Origin: Pontibacter burrus
Lineage (GTDB): Bacteria; Bacteroidota; Bacteroidia; Cytophagales; Hymenobacteraceae
DNA: 64,000 nt
Direction: 5' to 3'
NCBI RefSeq assembly: GCF_010686685.1
Contig: NZ_JAAGWD010000002.1
Span: 124,001-188,000 of the forward strand
Under the pieces are notes generated by a model, which saw only the letters and a program-made list of their open reading frames with translations, did no database searches and was not told where the DNA came from. The position numbers and the translations under genes were made by a program. This document shows positions 1-7,099 of the stretch, piece by piece (the stretch's first letter is position 1; each line of letters opens with the position of its first letter).

Positions 1-322
1 TCTGGTCCGTAATTTCTGGACGGTAGCCGTGCCGGAGCATGGCCGCTACGTGCAGGCGCCCGCCATAACCGACGAAGCAGGAGTGGTATCGGTGCCACCA
101 GCGGTAAGCAATCCTGTGCCTAAAGTACTGCTGGCCGCAGGAGTAGTGGCACTGGCAGGCGCTGCTGTACTTGCCATGCGCAACAAGAACGACAAAAGAA
201 GTACTGAAAGGACACAAGGGGCTGGAAGACCGTTTTCACACAACAGGCCACTGAGTGATAACCCGCCAACTACAGATACCAACCAGGACGAAATGCAGGA
301 GGTAACCAATAATTACCCATAA
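1..322 (+). CDS. C-terminal part of a membrane-anchored protein (5' end outside window)
   Basis: The reading frame is open from base 2 to the TAA at 320-322, so the likely start lies upstream of the window; a GTG at 29 is possible but not needed. Visible parts are a short N-terminal stretch, a Pro/Val-rich linker, one hydrophobic helix (VLLAAGVVALAGAAVLAM), a basic RNKNDKR stop-transfer segment and a polar Asn/Thr/Gln tail. This suggests a single-pass protein with a short cytoplasmic tail. I do not recognise the family. It is followed directly by a long perfect hairpin terminator. Confidence 0.6.
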   Translation, partial: LVRNFWTVAVPEHGRYVQAPAITDEAGVVSVPPAVSNPVPKVLLAAGVVALAGAAVLAMRNKNDKRSTERTQGAGRPFSHNRPLSDNPPTTDTNQDEMQEVTNNYP

Positions 323-370
323 CTATAAAAGAAAAGACCAGCTGTGAGGCTGGTCTTTTCTTTTATAGTT
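321..370. terminator. bidirectional terminator, perfect 22-bp stem
   Basis: Arms 321-342 and 349-370 are perfectly complementary around the 6-nt loop TGTGAG. The GC-rich top (GACCAGC/GCTGGTC) is flanked by A-run and T-run segments, giving a terminator on both strands for the two converging genes. The base of the stem is AACTATA / TATAGTT, the motif iterated across this window. Confidence 0.9.
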
Positions 371-381
371 AAATGTTATAG

Positions 382-564
382 TTACTTGGATGATTTTCTG
401 CCGGAGCCGCTTTTTTTACCACCGCCATCTTGTTTGTTAACAGTAGCCCAGGCTCTTTTCTCTGCTTCGTTGTGGCTTACACCGCGTTTTTCATAACTGT
501 CTTCTATGTGTTCAGCCTGACGCTTCTGCTTATCGGTGTAGGCTGATTTATCTCCTTGTGCCAT
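382..564 (-). CDS. small basic protein of the GDKSxYTDKQKR family
   Basis: A 60-residue, highly charged soluble protein. The sequence GDKSAYTDKQKRQAEHIE, then EKRGVSHNEAEKRAWATVNK and a Gly/Ser/Lys tail, is a recognisable conserved small family in proteobacteria and Bacteroidota. It is often labelled 'plasmid stabilisation protein' in databases, but I know of no experimental proof of that role. The basic tail (KKSGSGRKSSK) suggests nucleic acid binding, which is inference. The gene converges on the upstream fragment and shares its terminator. Confidence 0.75.
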   Translation of the reverse strand: MAQGDKSAYTDKQKRQAEHIEDSYEKRGVSHNEAEKRAWATVNKQDGGGKKSGSGRKSSK

Positions 565-641
565 AGTTTCCTTGTTTATAGTTTGTAAGATACTACTTAC
601 TTATACGGCTGCTATGGTTAAAAGGGGAGAAGGGGGTATTG

Positions 642-1781
642 CTAAAACCTGAAGAAGATGTTAAAAGTGGTGCCTTTGTCAACTTCGCTCTCTACCTCTA
701 TGCGGTCGCCGTTGTTTTCCAGTATCCGTTTTACAATGTACAGACCAAGTCCTGAACCCTCTACGTGTGTGTGCATGCGCTTATACATCGTAAATATCTT
801 GCTTTTCTGGGTTGCGGTAAGCCCAAGTCCGTTGTCGGCAATAGATAGCTTTAGTAAACCCGGTTCTGCCATACCGGCAGTTATTTTAATTTCAGGCCTT
901 CTGTCTGGTGCTGCATACTTCAGGGCATTAGACATGAGGTTGTAAAGTACACTGCGCAGGTTTTTTCGTGAATAATGCTCCAGCGTATATTCATCCAGAT
1001 CAACCGATATCTGGGCATTACTTTTCTGTATCTGCTCCGAAAGGTTCTCTAAGATCTCATCTATCAGCTCGTGAATAATAACCGGTTCTCTTCCTGTCAC
1101 ACCACTCTGCAGCCGGACAATGTCAGACAGGTCATCGATTACACTTTTAAGCCTTGTTATAGAGTTTGAAATACGGTCCAGTACTGCTATATGCTGGTTT
1201 GGCCCCAGGTCATCTTTCAGCACCTCCACAAGTCCTTCCAGGTTTATAACAGGCGACTTCAGGTCATGTGATGCGGTGTAGATAAAATTATCCAGGTCGG
1301 TGTTTATGCGTTGCAGCTCCCTGTTCTTAAACATGAGCTCTTCGTTCTTGCGGCGCTCTGAAAGGTCTCTGGTAACTTTTGCAAAACCAATGTGGTGCCC
1401 TGAGCGGTCGTACACAGCCGTGATCACGACATTTGCCCAGATGCGGGTACCATCTTTACGTACACGCCAGCCTTCATCCTCAAAGCGCCCTTTTAATTTG
1501 GCCTGGGTAAGTTCATATTGCGGGAAATCACTATCCAGTGCATCCTGTGTGTAAAATGTAGAGAAGTGCTTGCCGATAATCTCATCAGCTTTATACCCTT
1601 TTATACGCTCGGCACCCAGGTTCCAGGTAACAATATTACCCTGCGTATCGAGCATAAAAATTGCATAGTCCTTTATACCTTCAATAATCAGTCTGTAGAG
1701 TTCCTGGCTCTGAAACATCTTGTTTTTAGTGGCGGAAGGTTTTATAGTTCCGTCGTTATTAAGGTTGTTAGTCTTGGTCAT
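642..1781 (-). CDS. PAS-domain sensor histidine kinase
   Basis: A 379-residue soluble kinase without membrane segments. A PAS domain spans roughly residues 25-145 (LIIEGIKDYAIFMLD, then WRVRKDGTRIWANVVI and the PAC-like end VTRDLSERR). The dimerisation/phosphoacceptor helix has TASHDLKSP with His172. The ATPase domain has the N box (LRSVLYNLMSNALKY), a G1 box (ADNGLGL) and a G2 box (GSGLGLYIVKRI). The C-terminal half closely parallels the kinase at 57130-58335, so the two are paralogues. No partner regulator is adjacent, so the signal and target are unknown; PAS ligand binding or redox sensing is only inferred. Confidence 0.9.
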   Translation of the reverse strand: MTKTNNLNNDGTIKPSATKNKMFQSQELYRLIIEGIKDYAIFMLDTQGNIVTWNLGAERIKGYKADEIIGKHFSTFYTQDALDSDFPQYELTQAKLKGRFEDEGWRVRKDGTRIWANVVITAVYDRSGHHIGFAKVTRDLSERRKNEELMFKNRELQRINTDLDNFIYTASHDLKSPVINLEGLVEVLKDDLGPNQHIAVLDRISNSITRLKSVIDDLSDIVRLQSGVTGREPVIIHELIDEILENLSEQIQKSNAQISVDLDEYTLEHYSRKNLRSVLYNLMSNALKYAAPDRRPEIKITAGMAEPGLLKLSIADNGLGLTATQKSKIFTMYKRMHTHVEGSGLGLYIVKRILENNGDRIEVESEVDKGTTFNIFFRF

Positions 1782-1971
1782 TTTCAGAGGCGAACCGGGG
1801 AAAGCGGCTTACGAAAAATTATAGTGTTTTAAATAAGCTGTAAGAACGAATTTATAGTTTATATCATCGAATTACAAACCATATATAGTCTCTGCTATAC
1901 TTAAGTAAGCCCGCTAAGGTTTAACATTCCTATGAAAATTGTACCGTTTATAGTTTGCCGGCACAATTCCG

Positions 1972-1979
1972 TAACTTTG
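1972..1979 (+). promoter_or_regulatory. Bacteroidota -7 box TAACTTTG next to the start codon
   Basis: TAACTTTG matches the Bacteroidota -7 consensus TAnnTTTG and ends only 4 nt before the ATG at 1984. A TTTG at 1954-1957 could serve as the upstream element but its spacing is short. If used, transcription would begin at or next to the start codon, giving a leaderless mRNA. Confidence 0.5.
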
Positions 1980-1983
1980 CGGT

Positions 1984-3177
1984 ATGGTTACATTAAGGCA
2001 ATTATTTTTAAAACACCAGGCCCAGACATCTGATTTTCCGCTGATGATTGAAGTGGAACGCGCTGAAGGGGTGTATATGTACGGCGTTGAGGGCGAGCGC
2101 TATTTAGATTTAATTTCGGGCATAGGAGTAAGTAATGTAGGGCATCGCCACCCGAAAGTAGTAAAGGCAATACACAACCAGCTTGATAAATACATGCACC
2201 TGATGGTGTATGGCGAATTTGTGCAGGCACCGCAGGCCAAACTGGCCGAAGCATTGTACACTACACTGCCACCGCGCCTGGATAACATGTATTTCTTAAA
2301 CTCTGGTGCCGAGGCAGTAGAAGGTGCTCTGAAACTTGCAAAGCGCTATACGGGCCGCACCGAGCTTGTTTCTTGCCGCAATGCCTACCATGGTTCTACA
2401 CAGGGAGCACTGTCTGTAAACGGAAGCGAAAGTTTTAAGAATGCTTTCCGTCCGTTGCTACCCGATGTGCGCCACATACACTACAATAACTTGCCTGACC
2501 TGCAGGATATTACAGAGCGGACAGCTGCTGTTATAGTTGAGACTGTGCAAGGAGAGGCTGGCGTAAGAGTGCCCGAAAACGATTACTTAATGCATCTGCG
2601 TGCACGTTGCACTGAAGTTGGCGCGCTACTGATACTGGATGAGATACAGTGCGGATTTGGTCGCACCGGCACTTTTTGGGCATTTGAGCAGTTTGGCATA
2701 GAGCCGGATATTTTGCTTTGTGCTAAGGGTATGGGTGGCGGTATGCCGATAGGCGCATTCATAGCGCCGCAGGAAATTATGGCATCGTTTAAAACCGACC
2801 CTATACTGGGGCACTGCACCACCTTTGGCGGGCACCCTGTAAGTTGTGCGGCCTCGTTGGCTACCCTGCAAACTATAAAGGAAGACAACCTGCTGGCCGG
2901 AGTAGCTGAAAAAGCTGAACTGTTTAAGAAGCTGCTGGTGCACCCGCGCATTAAAGAGATCCGCCATTGTGGTTTGATGATGGCTGCCGAGTTCGAGAGT
3001 TTTGATGTGCTGAAAGCCGTGATCGATAAGGCTATAGTTAATGGTGTACTAACGGACTGGTTCCTGTTCTGCGACAACTCCATGCGCATCGCCCCGCCGC
3101 TAACTATAACCGAAGACCAGATCCACGAAGCCTGCGAAATTATACTTAAATCAATAGAAGAAACAGTAGGGAAGTAA
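1984..3177 (+). CDS. class III PLP-dependent aminotransferase (acetylornithine/ornithine type)
   Basis: A 397-residue fold-type I enzyme. Visible landmarks are the substrate/PLP region LDLISGIGVSNVGHRHP, the NSGAEAVEGALKLAKR phosphate-binding turn, the ILDEIQCGFGRTG motif with the PLP-pyridine Asp219, and the Schiff-base Lys248 in CAKGMGGGMPIGAF. Length fits the ArgD/ornithine aminotransferase group. Transfer of a terminal or omega amino group from an ornithine-like substrate to 2-oxoglutarate is the family reaction; the exact substrate cannot be read from the sequence. No arginine or lysine biosynthesis genes are adjacent. rlmD follows 52 bp downstream with its own promoter-like box. Confidence 0.88.
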   Translation: MVTLRQLFLKHQAQTSDFPLMIEVERAEGVYMYGVEGERYLDLISGIGVSNVGHRHPKVVKAIHNQLDKYMHLMVYGEFVQAPQAKLAEALYTTLPPRLDNMYFLNSGAEAVEGALKLAKRYTGRTELVSCRNAYHGSTQGALSVNGSESFKNAFRPLLPDVRHIHYNNLPDLQDITERTAAVIVETVQGEAGVRVPENDYLMHLRARCTEVGALLILDEIQCGFGRTGTFWAFEQFGIEPDILLCAKGMGGGMPIGAFIAPQEIMASFKTDPILGHCTTFGGHPVSCAASLATLQTIKEDNLLAGVAEKAELFKKLLVHPRIKEIRHCGLMMAAEFESFDVLKAVIDKAIVNGVLTDWFLFCDNSMRIAPPLTITEDQIHEACEIILKSIEETVGK

Positions 3178-3214
3178 GGGATAAAGAGCTAACAGCGAAG
3201 TCCTGAAAAATAGC

Positions 3215-3222
3215 TAATTTTG
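3215..3222 (+). promoter_or_regulatory. -7 box TAATTTTG just upstream of rlmD
   Basis: TAATTTTG fits the TAnnTTTG consensus and lies 7 nt before the GTG start at 3230, leaving no space for a ribosome binding site. This suggests leaderless or nearly leaderless transcription of rlmD. Confidence 0.5.
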
Positions 3223-3229
3223 CAGCACT

Positions 3230-4642
3230 GTGAGAAATACGAAGAAGAAAAAGACATTCGAGATACTCGAAAATATTAGGATAGAAGAGATGGTGGCCGA
3301 AGGCAAATGCCTGGCGCGCCATAACAACATGGTAATTTTTGTGGGCGGCGTCGCTCCCGGCGACGTAGTAGACCTGCGCGTTACCAAAAAGAAGAAAAGC
3401 TTTATGGAAGCCGTGCCGGTGCAGTTCAGGGAATACTCTGAGTTGCGCGTACAGCCTTTCTGTGAGCATTTTGGTATCTGCGGTGGTTGCAAATGGCAGC
3501 ACATCGGCTACGATACCCAACTATACTATAAAGAGAAACAGGTACGCGATAACCTGGAGCGTATCGGTAAGGTTGCGTTGCCAGTGTTTGACCCGATACT
3601 TGGCTCAGCTAAAGACAAGTTCTACCGCAACAAACTGGAGTTTACCTTCTCTAGCTTCGGTTGGCTTACCAACGAGCAGATACAGTCTGGTCTGGATTAC
3701 GACCGTAATGCGCTGGGTTTCCATATGCCGGGCCGCTTCGATAAGATTTTGGACATACAGCATTGTTATCTGCAACCGGATCCGTCTAACGCCATACGAC
3801 TGGCGGTGCGCGATTATACCCGTGCACAAGGGCTGGTGTATTACGATGCCGTAAAGCAGACCGGTTTCCTGCGCAACCTCATAGTTCGTACAGCCAACAC
3901 CGGCGATCTGATGGTGATCCTGTTGGTAAAGTATAACGATGAGCCTGCCATTTTCGGTATTCTGGATGACCTGTATGCGAAGTTCCCTGAGATCACCTCG
4001 CTGCAGTATGTGGTGAACACCAAAATGAATGATACCTTCCACGATCAGGAAGTGATCTGCTACAAAGGGCAACCGTACATTTATGAGCAGATGGAGGATA
4101 TTCGTTTCCAGGTGGGGCCAAAGTCGTTTTACCAGACCAACGCCGACCAGGCTTACGAGCTGTACCGCCTGACACGCGAGTTTGCAGGCTTAACCGGAAA
4201 CGAACTGGTGTACGACCTTTACACCGGCGCCGGAACTATAGCCAACTTTGTAGCCCGCCAGGCCCGCGAAGTAATTGGTATTGAGTATGTGCCAAGTGCT
4301 ATTGAAGATGCCAAGATCAATTCCGAGCTCAACAACATCACCAATACTACTTTTTACGCCGGTGATATGAAGGACATTTTATCGGATGAGCTGATTGCCC
4401 AGCATGGTCGACCGGATGTGGTGATTACGGACCCGCCGCGCGCCGGCATGCACCCCGATGTAGTAGAGAAACTGCTGCAGGTACACGCGGATCGTATAGT
4501 TTACGTAAGCTGTAACCCGGCCACACAAGCCCGCGACCTGGAGCTGTTATCAGAGAAATATGATGTAACACGTGTGCAGCCCGTGGACATGTTCCCGCAG
4601 ACGCACCACGTAGAAAATATAGTTTTACTAACTGCAAAATAA
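3230..4642 (+). CDS. rlmD: 23S rRNA (uracil-C5)-methyltransferase, RlmD/RumA type
   Basis: A 470-residue TrmA/RlmD-family enzyme that methylates C5 of a uracil in 23S rRNA using S-adenosylmethionine. It has an N-terminal TRAM-like domain (residues about 10-65), the iron-sulfur cysteine set (CEHFGICGGCKW), the SAM-binding turn DLYTGAGTIANFV, a DPPRAGM motif and the catalytic nucleophile in VYVSCNP. Length is typical. The start is GTG at 3230, only 8 bases after a TAnnTTTG box. The next gene begins 6 nt after the stop, so the two are co-transcribed. In Bacteroidota the family is often named only 'RlmD-like', so the precise target uracil is inferred. Confidence 0.9.
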   Translation: MRNTKKKKTFEILENIRIEEMVAEGKCLARHNNMVIFVGGVAPGDVVDLRVTKKKKSFMEAVPVQFREYSELRVQPFCEHFGICGGCKWQHIGYDTQLYYKEKQVRDNLERIGKVALPVFDPILGSAKDKFYRNKLEFTFSSFGWLTNEQIQSGLDYDRNALGFHMPGRFDKILDIQHCYLQPDPSNAIRLAVRDYTRAQGLVYYDAVKQTGFLRNLIVRTANTGDLMVILLVKYNDEPAIFGILDDLYAKFPEITSLQYVVNTKMNDTFHDQEVICYKGQPYIYEQMEDIRFQVGPKSFYQTNADQAYELYRLTREFAGLTGNELVYDLYTGAGTIANFVARQAREVIGIEYVPSAIEDAKINSELNNITNTTFYAGDMKDILSDELIAQHGRPDVVITDPPRAGMHPDVVEKLLQVHADRIVYVSCNPATQARDLELLSEKYDVTRVQPVDMFPQTHHVENIVLLTAK

Positions 4643-4648
4643 GAACTC

Positions 4649-5017
4649 ATGGAAAACGATCCGGAACTGAACGGTAAATACCTGGGCACCATTTCGAAGG
4701 ATTTTGTAGTGGTAGCCGAAACTTTAAGAGAAGCATCGTACCAGGTGCGCAAACGTAATATTTCCAAGTACCCGATCTTCGTGTTCAGCCGCACGCAGGT
4801 GCCGGTTGGTTCTAATTTTTTAGCTAAAGAAGAACTGGCACTGGAGTGGAACATCAACGCATCGTACCTGGAAGATTTTATGCAGCGCCAGTTGGTGTTG
4901 GAAGACCGTGCCGAAGATTTTAAAGCCGCCTATAAAGACCCGGACGAATTCTGCTGCCTGTTTGTCGTAGACGGCGAGTTCCAGAATTTCGTGTTCATTC
5001 CTTACCCGGAAGATTAG
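4649..5017 (+). CDS. conserved hypothetical protein, co-transcribed with rlmD
   Basis: A 122-residue soluble, acidic protein with no signal peptide or membrane helix. It starts with ENDPELNGKYLGTISKDF and ends FVFIPYPED; a central segment carries VFSRTQVPVGSNFL and a late one DEFCCLFVVDGEFQNF. The pattern of alternating hydrophobic strands suggests a small alpha/beta fold. I do not recognise a function, although similar short proteins occur in related Bacteroidota. It lies 6 nt after rlmD and is followed by a hairpin terminator, so it is the last gene of a two-gene operon. Confidence 0.75.
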   Translation: MENDPELNGKYLGTISKDFVVVAETLREASYQVRKRNISKYPIFVFSRTQVPVGSNFLAKEELALEWNINASYLEDFMQRQLVLEDRAEDFKAAYKDPDEFCCLFVVDGEFQNFVFIPYPED

Positions 5018-5049
5018 GGTTATAGACAAAGGAACTTTTGATAATAGAG

Positions 5050-5078
5050 AAAGGAGAGACTTTGGTGGTTTCTCCTTT
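5050..5078 (+). terminator. terminator after the rlmD operon
   Basis: Inverted arms AAAGGAGA (5050-5057) and TCTCCTTT (5071-5078) are followed by a T-rich tract running into TTTTATAGTT, so a TATAGTT motif again sits just after a terminator. Confidence 0.7.
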
Positions 5079-5096
5079 TTGTTTTATAGTTAAGGC

Positions 5097-5765
5097 TGTC
5101 CAACCATTCCTACCCCTCAGAGCTACGCTTGCTATCTTCGAAATTGCTTCTTGGTAGTCTAAGGTGGAGAGTTTTCTCTGTTACTGCTATAGTTATAGTT
5201 TGAGCTATCGTTCTATAGTTGGCGTGAGTCATCCCCCTACCCCCTTCAAAGGGGGACTTTCTGCCATTGCTATAGTTGAGCTGTAGTGCTATAATTCCAG
5301 ATCACAACCAGGCAGGCGCAGCCTGGCACAAGGAACTACTATCAAGAAAAGGCGATGCAACAATAGCCATTCAACAAACTATAGTTAGAGCTATCGAAAG
5401 ATATCAGTCTTTGGGTTGAGCGCCTTTGACTTGTTGCGGTGGCGCAGCCAGCACGAGCGCAGCGAGGGTAGCAAGAAGGCAGCAGCGCGATGCCCGAAGA
5501 CGGGGCCCCGCGGCCGTGAGCGCACCAAAGCAACTATGGCAACAATTGGCCGGTAAAGCTCCCAGGATAAAAGTTAACTATAACATGAACTGCTTGTGGC
5601 AAGTAGTAACTATAGTTGACTATAGGACATATAAGATCCTTCGACTTTGCTCAGGATGACATAGAAGCAATTATAGTCTGAGATAGATTTCTCACTTTGT
5701 TCGAAATGACAATACTGTAATAGACATAGAAGAGATCTCGACTTCGCTCGAAATGACAGGCTAGA
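5097..5765 (-). repeat. composite intergenic repeat, copy 1 (inverted relative to copies 2 and 3)
   Basis: This gene-free stretch between the 3' ends of two converging genes is collinear, on the minus strand, with 12515-13345 and 34125-34915. Shared blocks in order (minus strand) are the TGTCATTTCGAG-type units (5731-5758, 5685-5711, 5634-5661), a CACAAGCAGTTC block, a GAGCTTTACC block, the GC-rich core (about 5466-5533), a GCAACAAGTCAAAGGCGCTC block (about 5410-5440), the palindrome CAGGCTGCGCCTG and AGTCCCC-type blocks near 5250. It holds six CTATAG hexamers. No transposase or conserved reading frame is present. Confidence 0.8.
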
Positions 5766-5770
5766 AAGCA

Positions 5771-5801
5771 AAAAGGAGAAGCTAGTACAGCTTCTCCTTT
5801 T
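5771..5801 (-). terminator. thiL terminator, perfect 13-bp stem
   Basis: Arms 5771-5783 (AAAAGGAGAAGCT) and 5789-5801 are perfectly complementary with a 5-nt loop, 22 bp past the thiL stop codon on the minus strand. A-rich and T-rich ends make it usable in both directions. Confidence 0.85.
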
Positions 5802-5822
5802 CTCAAATCAGTTTATTAGGTC

Positions 5823-6848
5823 CTAAAAATGCGTCCAGCCCTGAGCCTTCAGTGGGAAAGCCTGGCCGTGCTTGTTGGCTAAGTTAACTCCTTCACTGGC
5901 CTCTGTAATTTTACCGATCAGGCTTACATCCGGCAGGTTCTTGATCTTTTCGTAATCTTCCAGCGGAATGGTGAACAGCAGTTCGTAGTCTTCGCCACCG
6001 TTCAGCATACACATCACCGGGTCCAAGTTAAATTCCATGGCAGCTTCCAGCATCTGGTTATCAGCAGGCAGGTTTTCGCGGTAAATAGTTGCGCCTACAC
6101 CCGACTGCGAGCAAATGTGCATCAGCTCCGAAGCCAACCCATCTGACACATCGATCATAGCCGTAGGTTTAATGCCAAATTCTTTCAGTTCGTAGATCAC
6201 ATCCATGCGGGCTTCCGGTTTCAATTGGCGACCAACTATATATTCATACTTATCCAGCTGTGGTTGCATTTCCGGGTCGGCCATAAACGCCTGTTTCTCC
6301 CGCTCAAGTACCTGTAAGCCCATGTAGGCTGATCCGATGTCTCCGGTCAGGCAGATCAGGTCGTTTACTTTGGCACCGCTGCGCATGGCGGCTTCGCCTT
6401 TTGCTACTTCGCCTATCGCTGTTATACTGATAACTAATCCGGTTCTGGATGACGTGGTGTCGCCTCCAACTAAGTCAACCTTATAGTTCTCGCAGGCTAA
6501 ACGGATGCCTTCGTATAGTTCGTCTATGGCTTCTACCGTGTAGCGTGCGCCCACGGCAATGTTTACTGTTATCTGCGTTGGCTTGGCGTTCATGGCCGCA
6601 ATATCCGACACGTTTACCGCCACAGCTTTATAACCCAAGTGCTTTAGCGGGCAGAAGGTCAGGTCGAAGTGGATACCTTCCAGTAGCATGTCGCTGGTAA
6701 CAACCAGTTGCTTTTCTTCCGGCTCCAGTACGGCCGCATCGTCGCCGATGCCCTTTATAGTGGATGGGTGCTGTAACACCACTTTCTCTTTTATGCGTCT
6801 GATAAGTCCAAACTCGCCTACTTCGCTTAGTGGAGTTAGTTCGCTCAT
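5823..6848 (-). CDS. thiL: thiamine-monophosphate kinase
   Basis: A 341-residue PurM/ThiL-type enzyme that phosphorylates thiamine monophosphate to thiamine diphosphate with ATP, the last step of cofactor synthesis. Diagnostic motifs are GIGDDAAVL, SDMLLEGIHFDL, the AVNVSDIAAMNAKP block, VGGDTTSS, DVSDGLASEL and GGEDYELLF. Length is standard. No other thiamine genes are adjacent, so it is probably monocistronic. A TAATTTTG box lies on the minus strand at 6874-6881, and a strong hairpin follows the stop codon. The preceding spacer contains an inverted pair of CCCCTTGAGGGG-type repeats. Confidence 0.95.
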   Translation of the reverse strand: MSELTPLSEVGEFGLIRRIKEKVVLQHPSTIKGIGDDAAVLEPEEKQLVVTSDMLLEGIHFDLTFCPLKHLGYKAVAVNVSDIAAMNAKPTQITVNIAVGARYTVEAIDELYEGIRLACENYKVDLVGGDTTSSRTGLVISITAIGEVAKGEAAMRSGAKVNDLICLTGDIGSAYMGLQVLEREKQAFMADPEMQPQLDKYEYIVGRQLKPEARMDVIYELKEFGIKPTAMIDVSDGLASELMHICSQSGVGATIYRENLPADNQMLEAAMEFNLDPVMCMLNGGEDYELLFTIPLEDYEKIKNLPDVSLIGKITEASEGVNLANKHGQAFPLKAQGWTHF

Positions 6849-6873
6849 AGTTCTATCTTAAATTGAATGGCTG

Positions 6874-6881
6874 CAAAATTA
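6874..6881 (-). promoter_or_regulatory. thiL -7 box (TAATTTTG on the minus strand)
   Basis: The reverse complement reads TAATTTTG, fitting TAnnTTTG, with about 25 nt between box and ATG. This leaves a short leader, in contrast to the leaderless cases elsewhere in the window. Confidence 0.45.
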
Positions 6882-6899
6882 CGAAATATAACTATAGGA

Positions 6900-7017
6900 A
6901 TTGTCCCCTTGAGGGGACCATAGAGGTGTTTTTACTTTACCAGACTGATGCTTGATAAAAGGAATTGCTGTTTTTGACTGTACCTTGACACCCCTGTAGT
7001 CCCCTCAAGGGGACAAT
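6900..7017. repeat. inverted pair of a CCCCTTGAGGGG-type intergenic repeat
   Basis: A unit of about 30 bp at 6900-6931 (starting ATTGTCCCCTTGAGGGGAC) recurs inverted at 6986-7017, about 55 bp apart. Each unit has its own palindromic core. The pair could fold into a large cruciform in the spacer between thiL and the M23 peptidase gene. Confidence 0.75.
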
Positions 7018-7051
7018 CTGGTTGCAATGTATAGCAACTATAAATAGAAAA

Positions 7052-7071
7052 AGCGCAACCCGGGCTGCGCT
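7052..7071 (-). terminator. terminator after the M23 peptidase gene
   Basis: On the minus strand the arms AGCGCA and TGCGCT enclose a CCCGGG centre and are followed by a T-run. It lies 29 bp beyond the stop codon at 7100. Confidence 0.7.
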
Positions 7072-7099
7072 CTTTTCTGCTGTTTCACTATAGATAGGG

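Noticed and set aside
5342-5533. Minus-strand open frame in composite repeat copy 1, with an open equivalent in copies 2 and 3
   Set aside because: The frames lose register after the variable patch between copies, have biased Cys/Ala/Arg-rich content and no start conservation; a structural element explains the core better.
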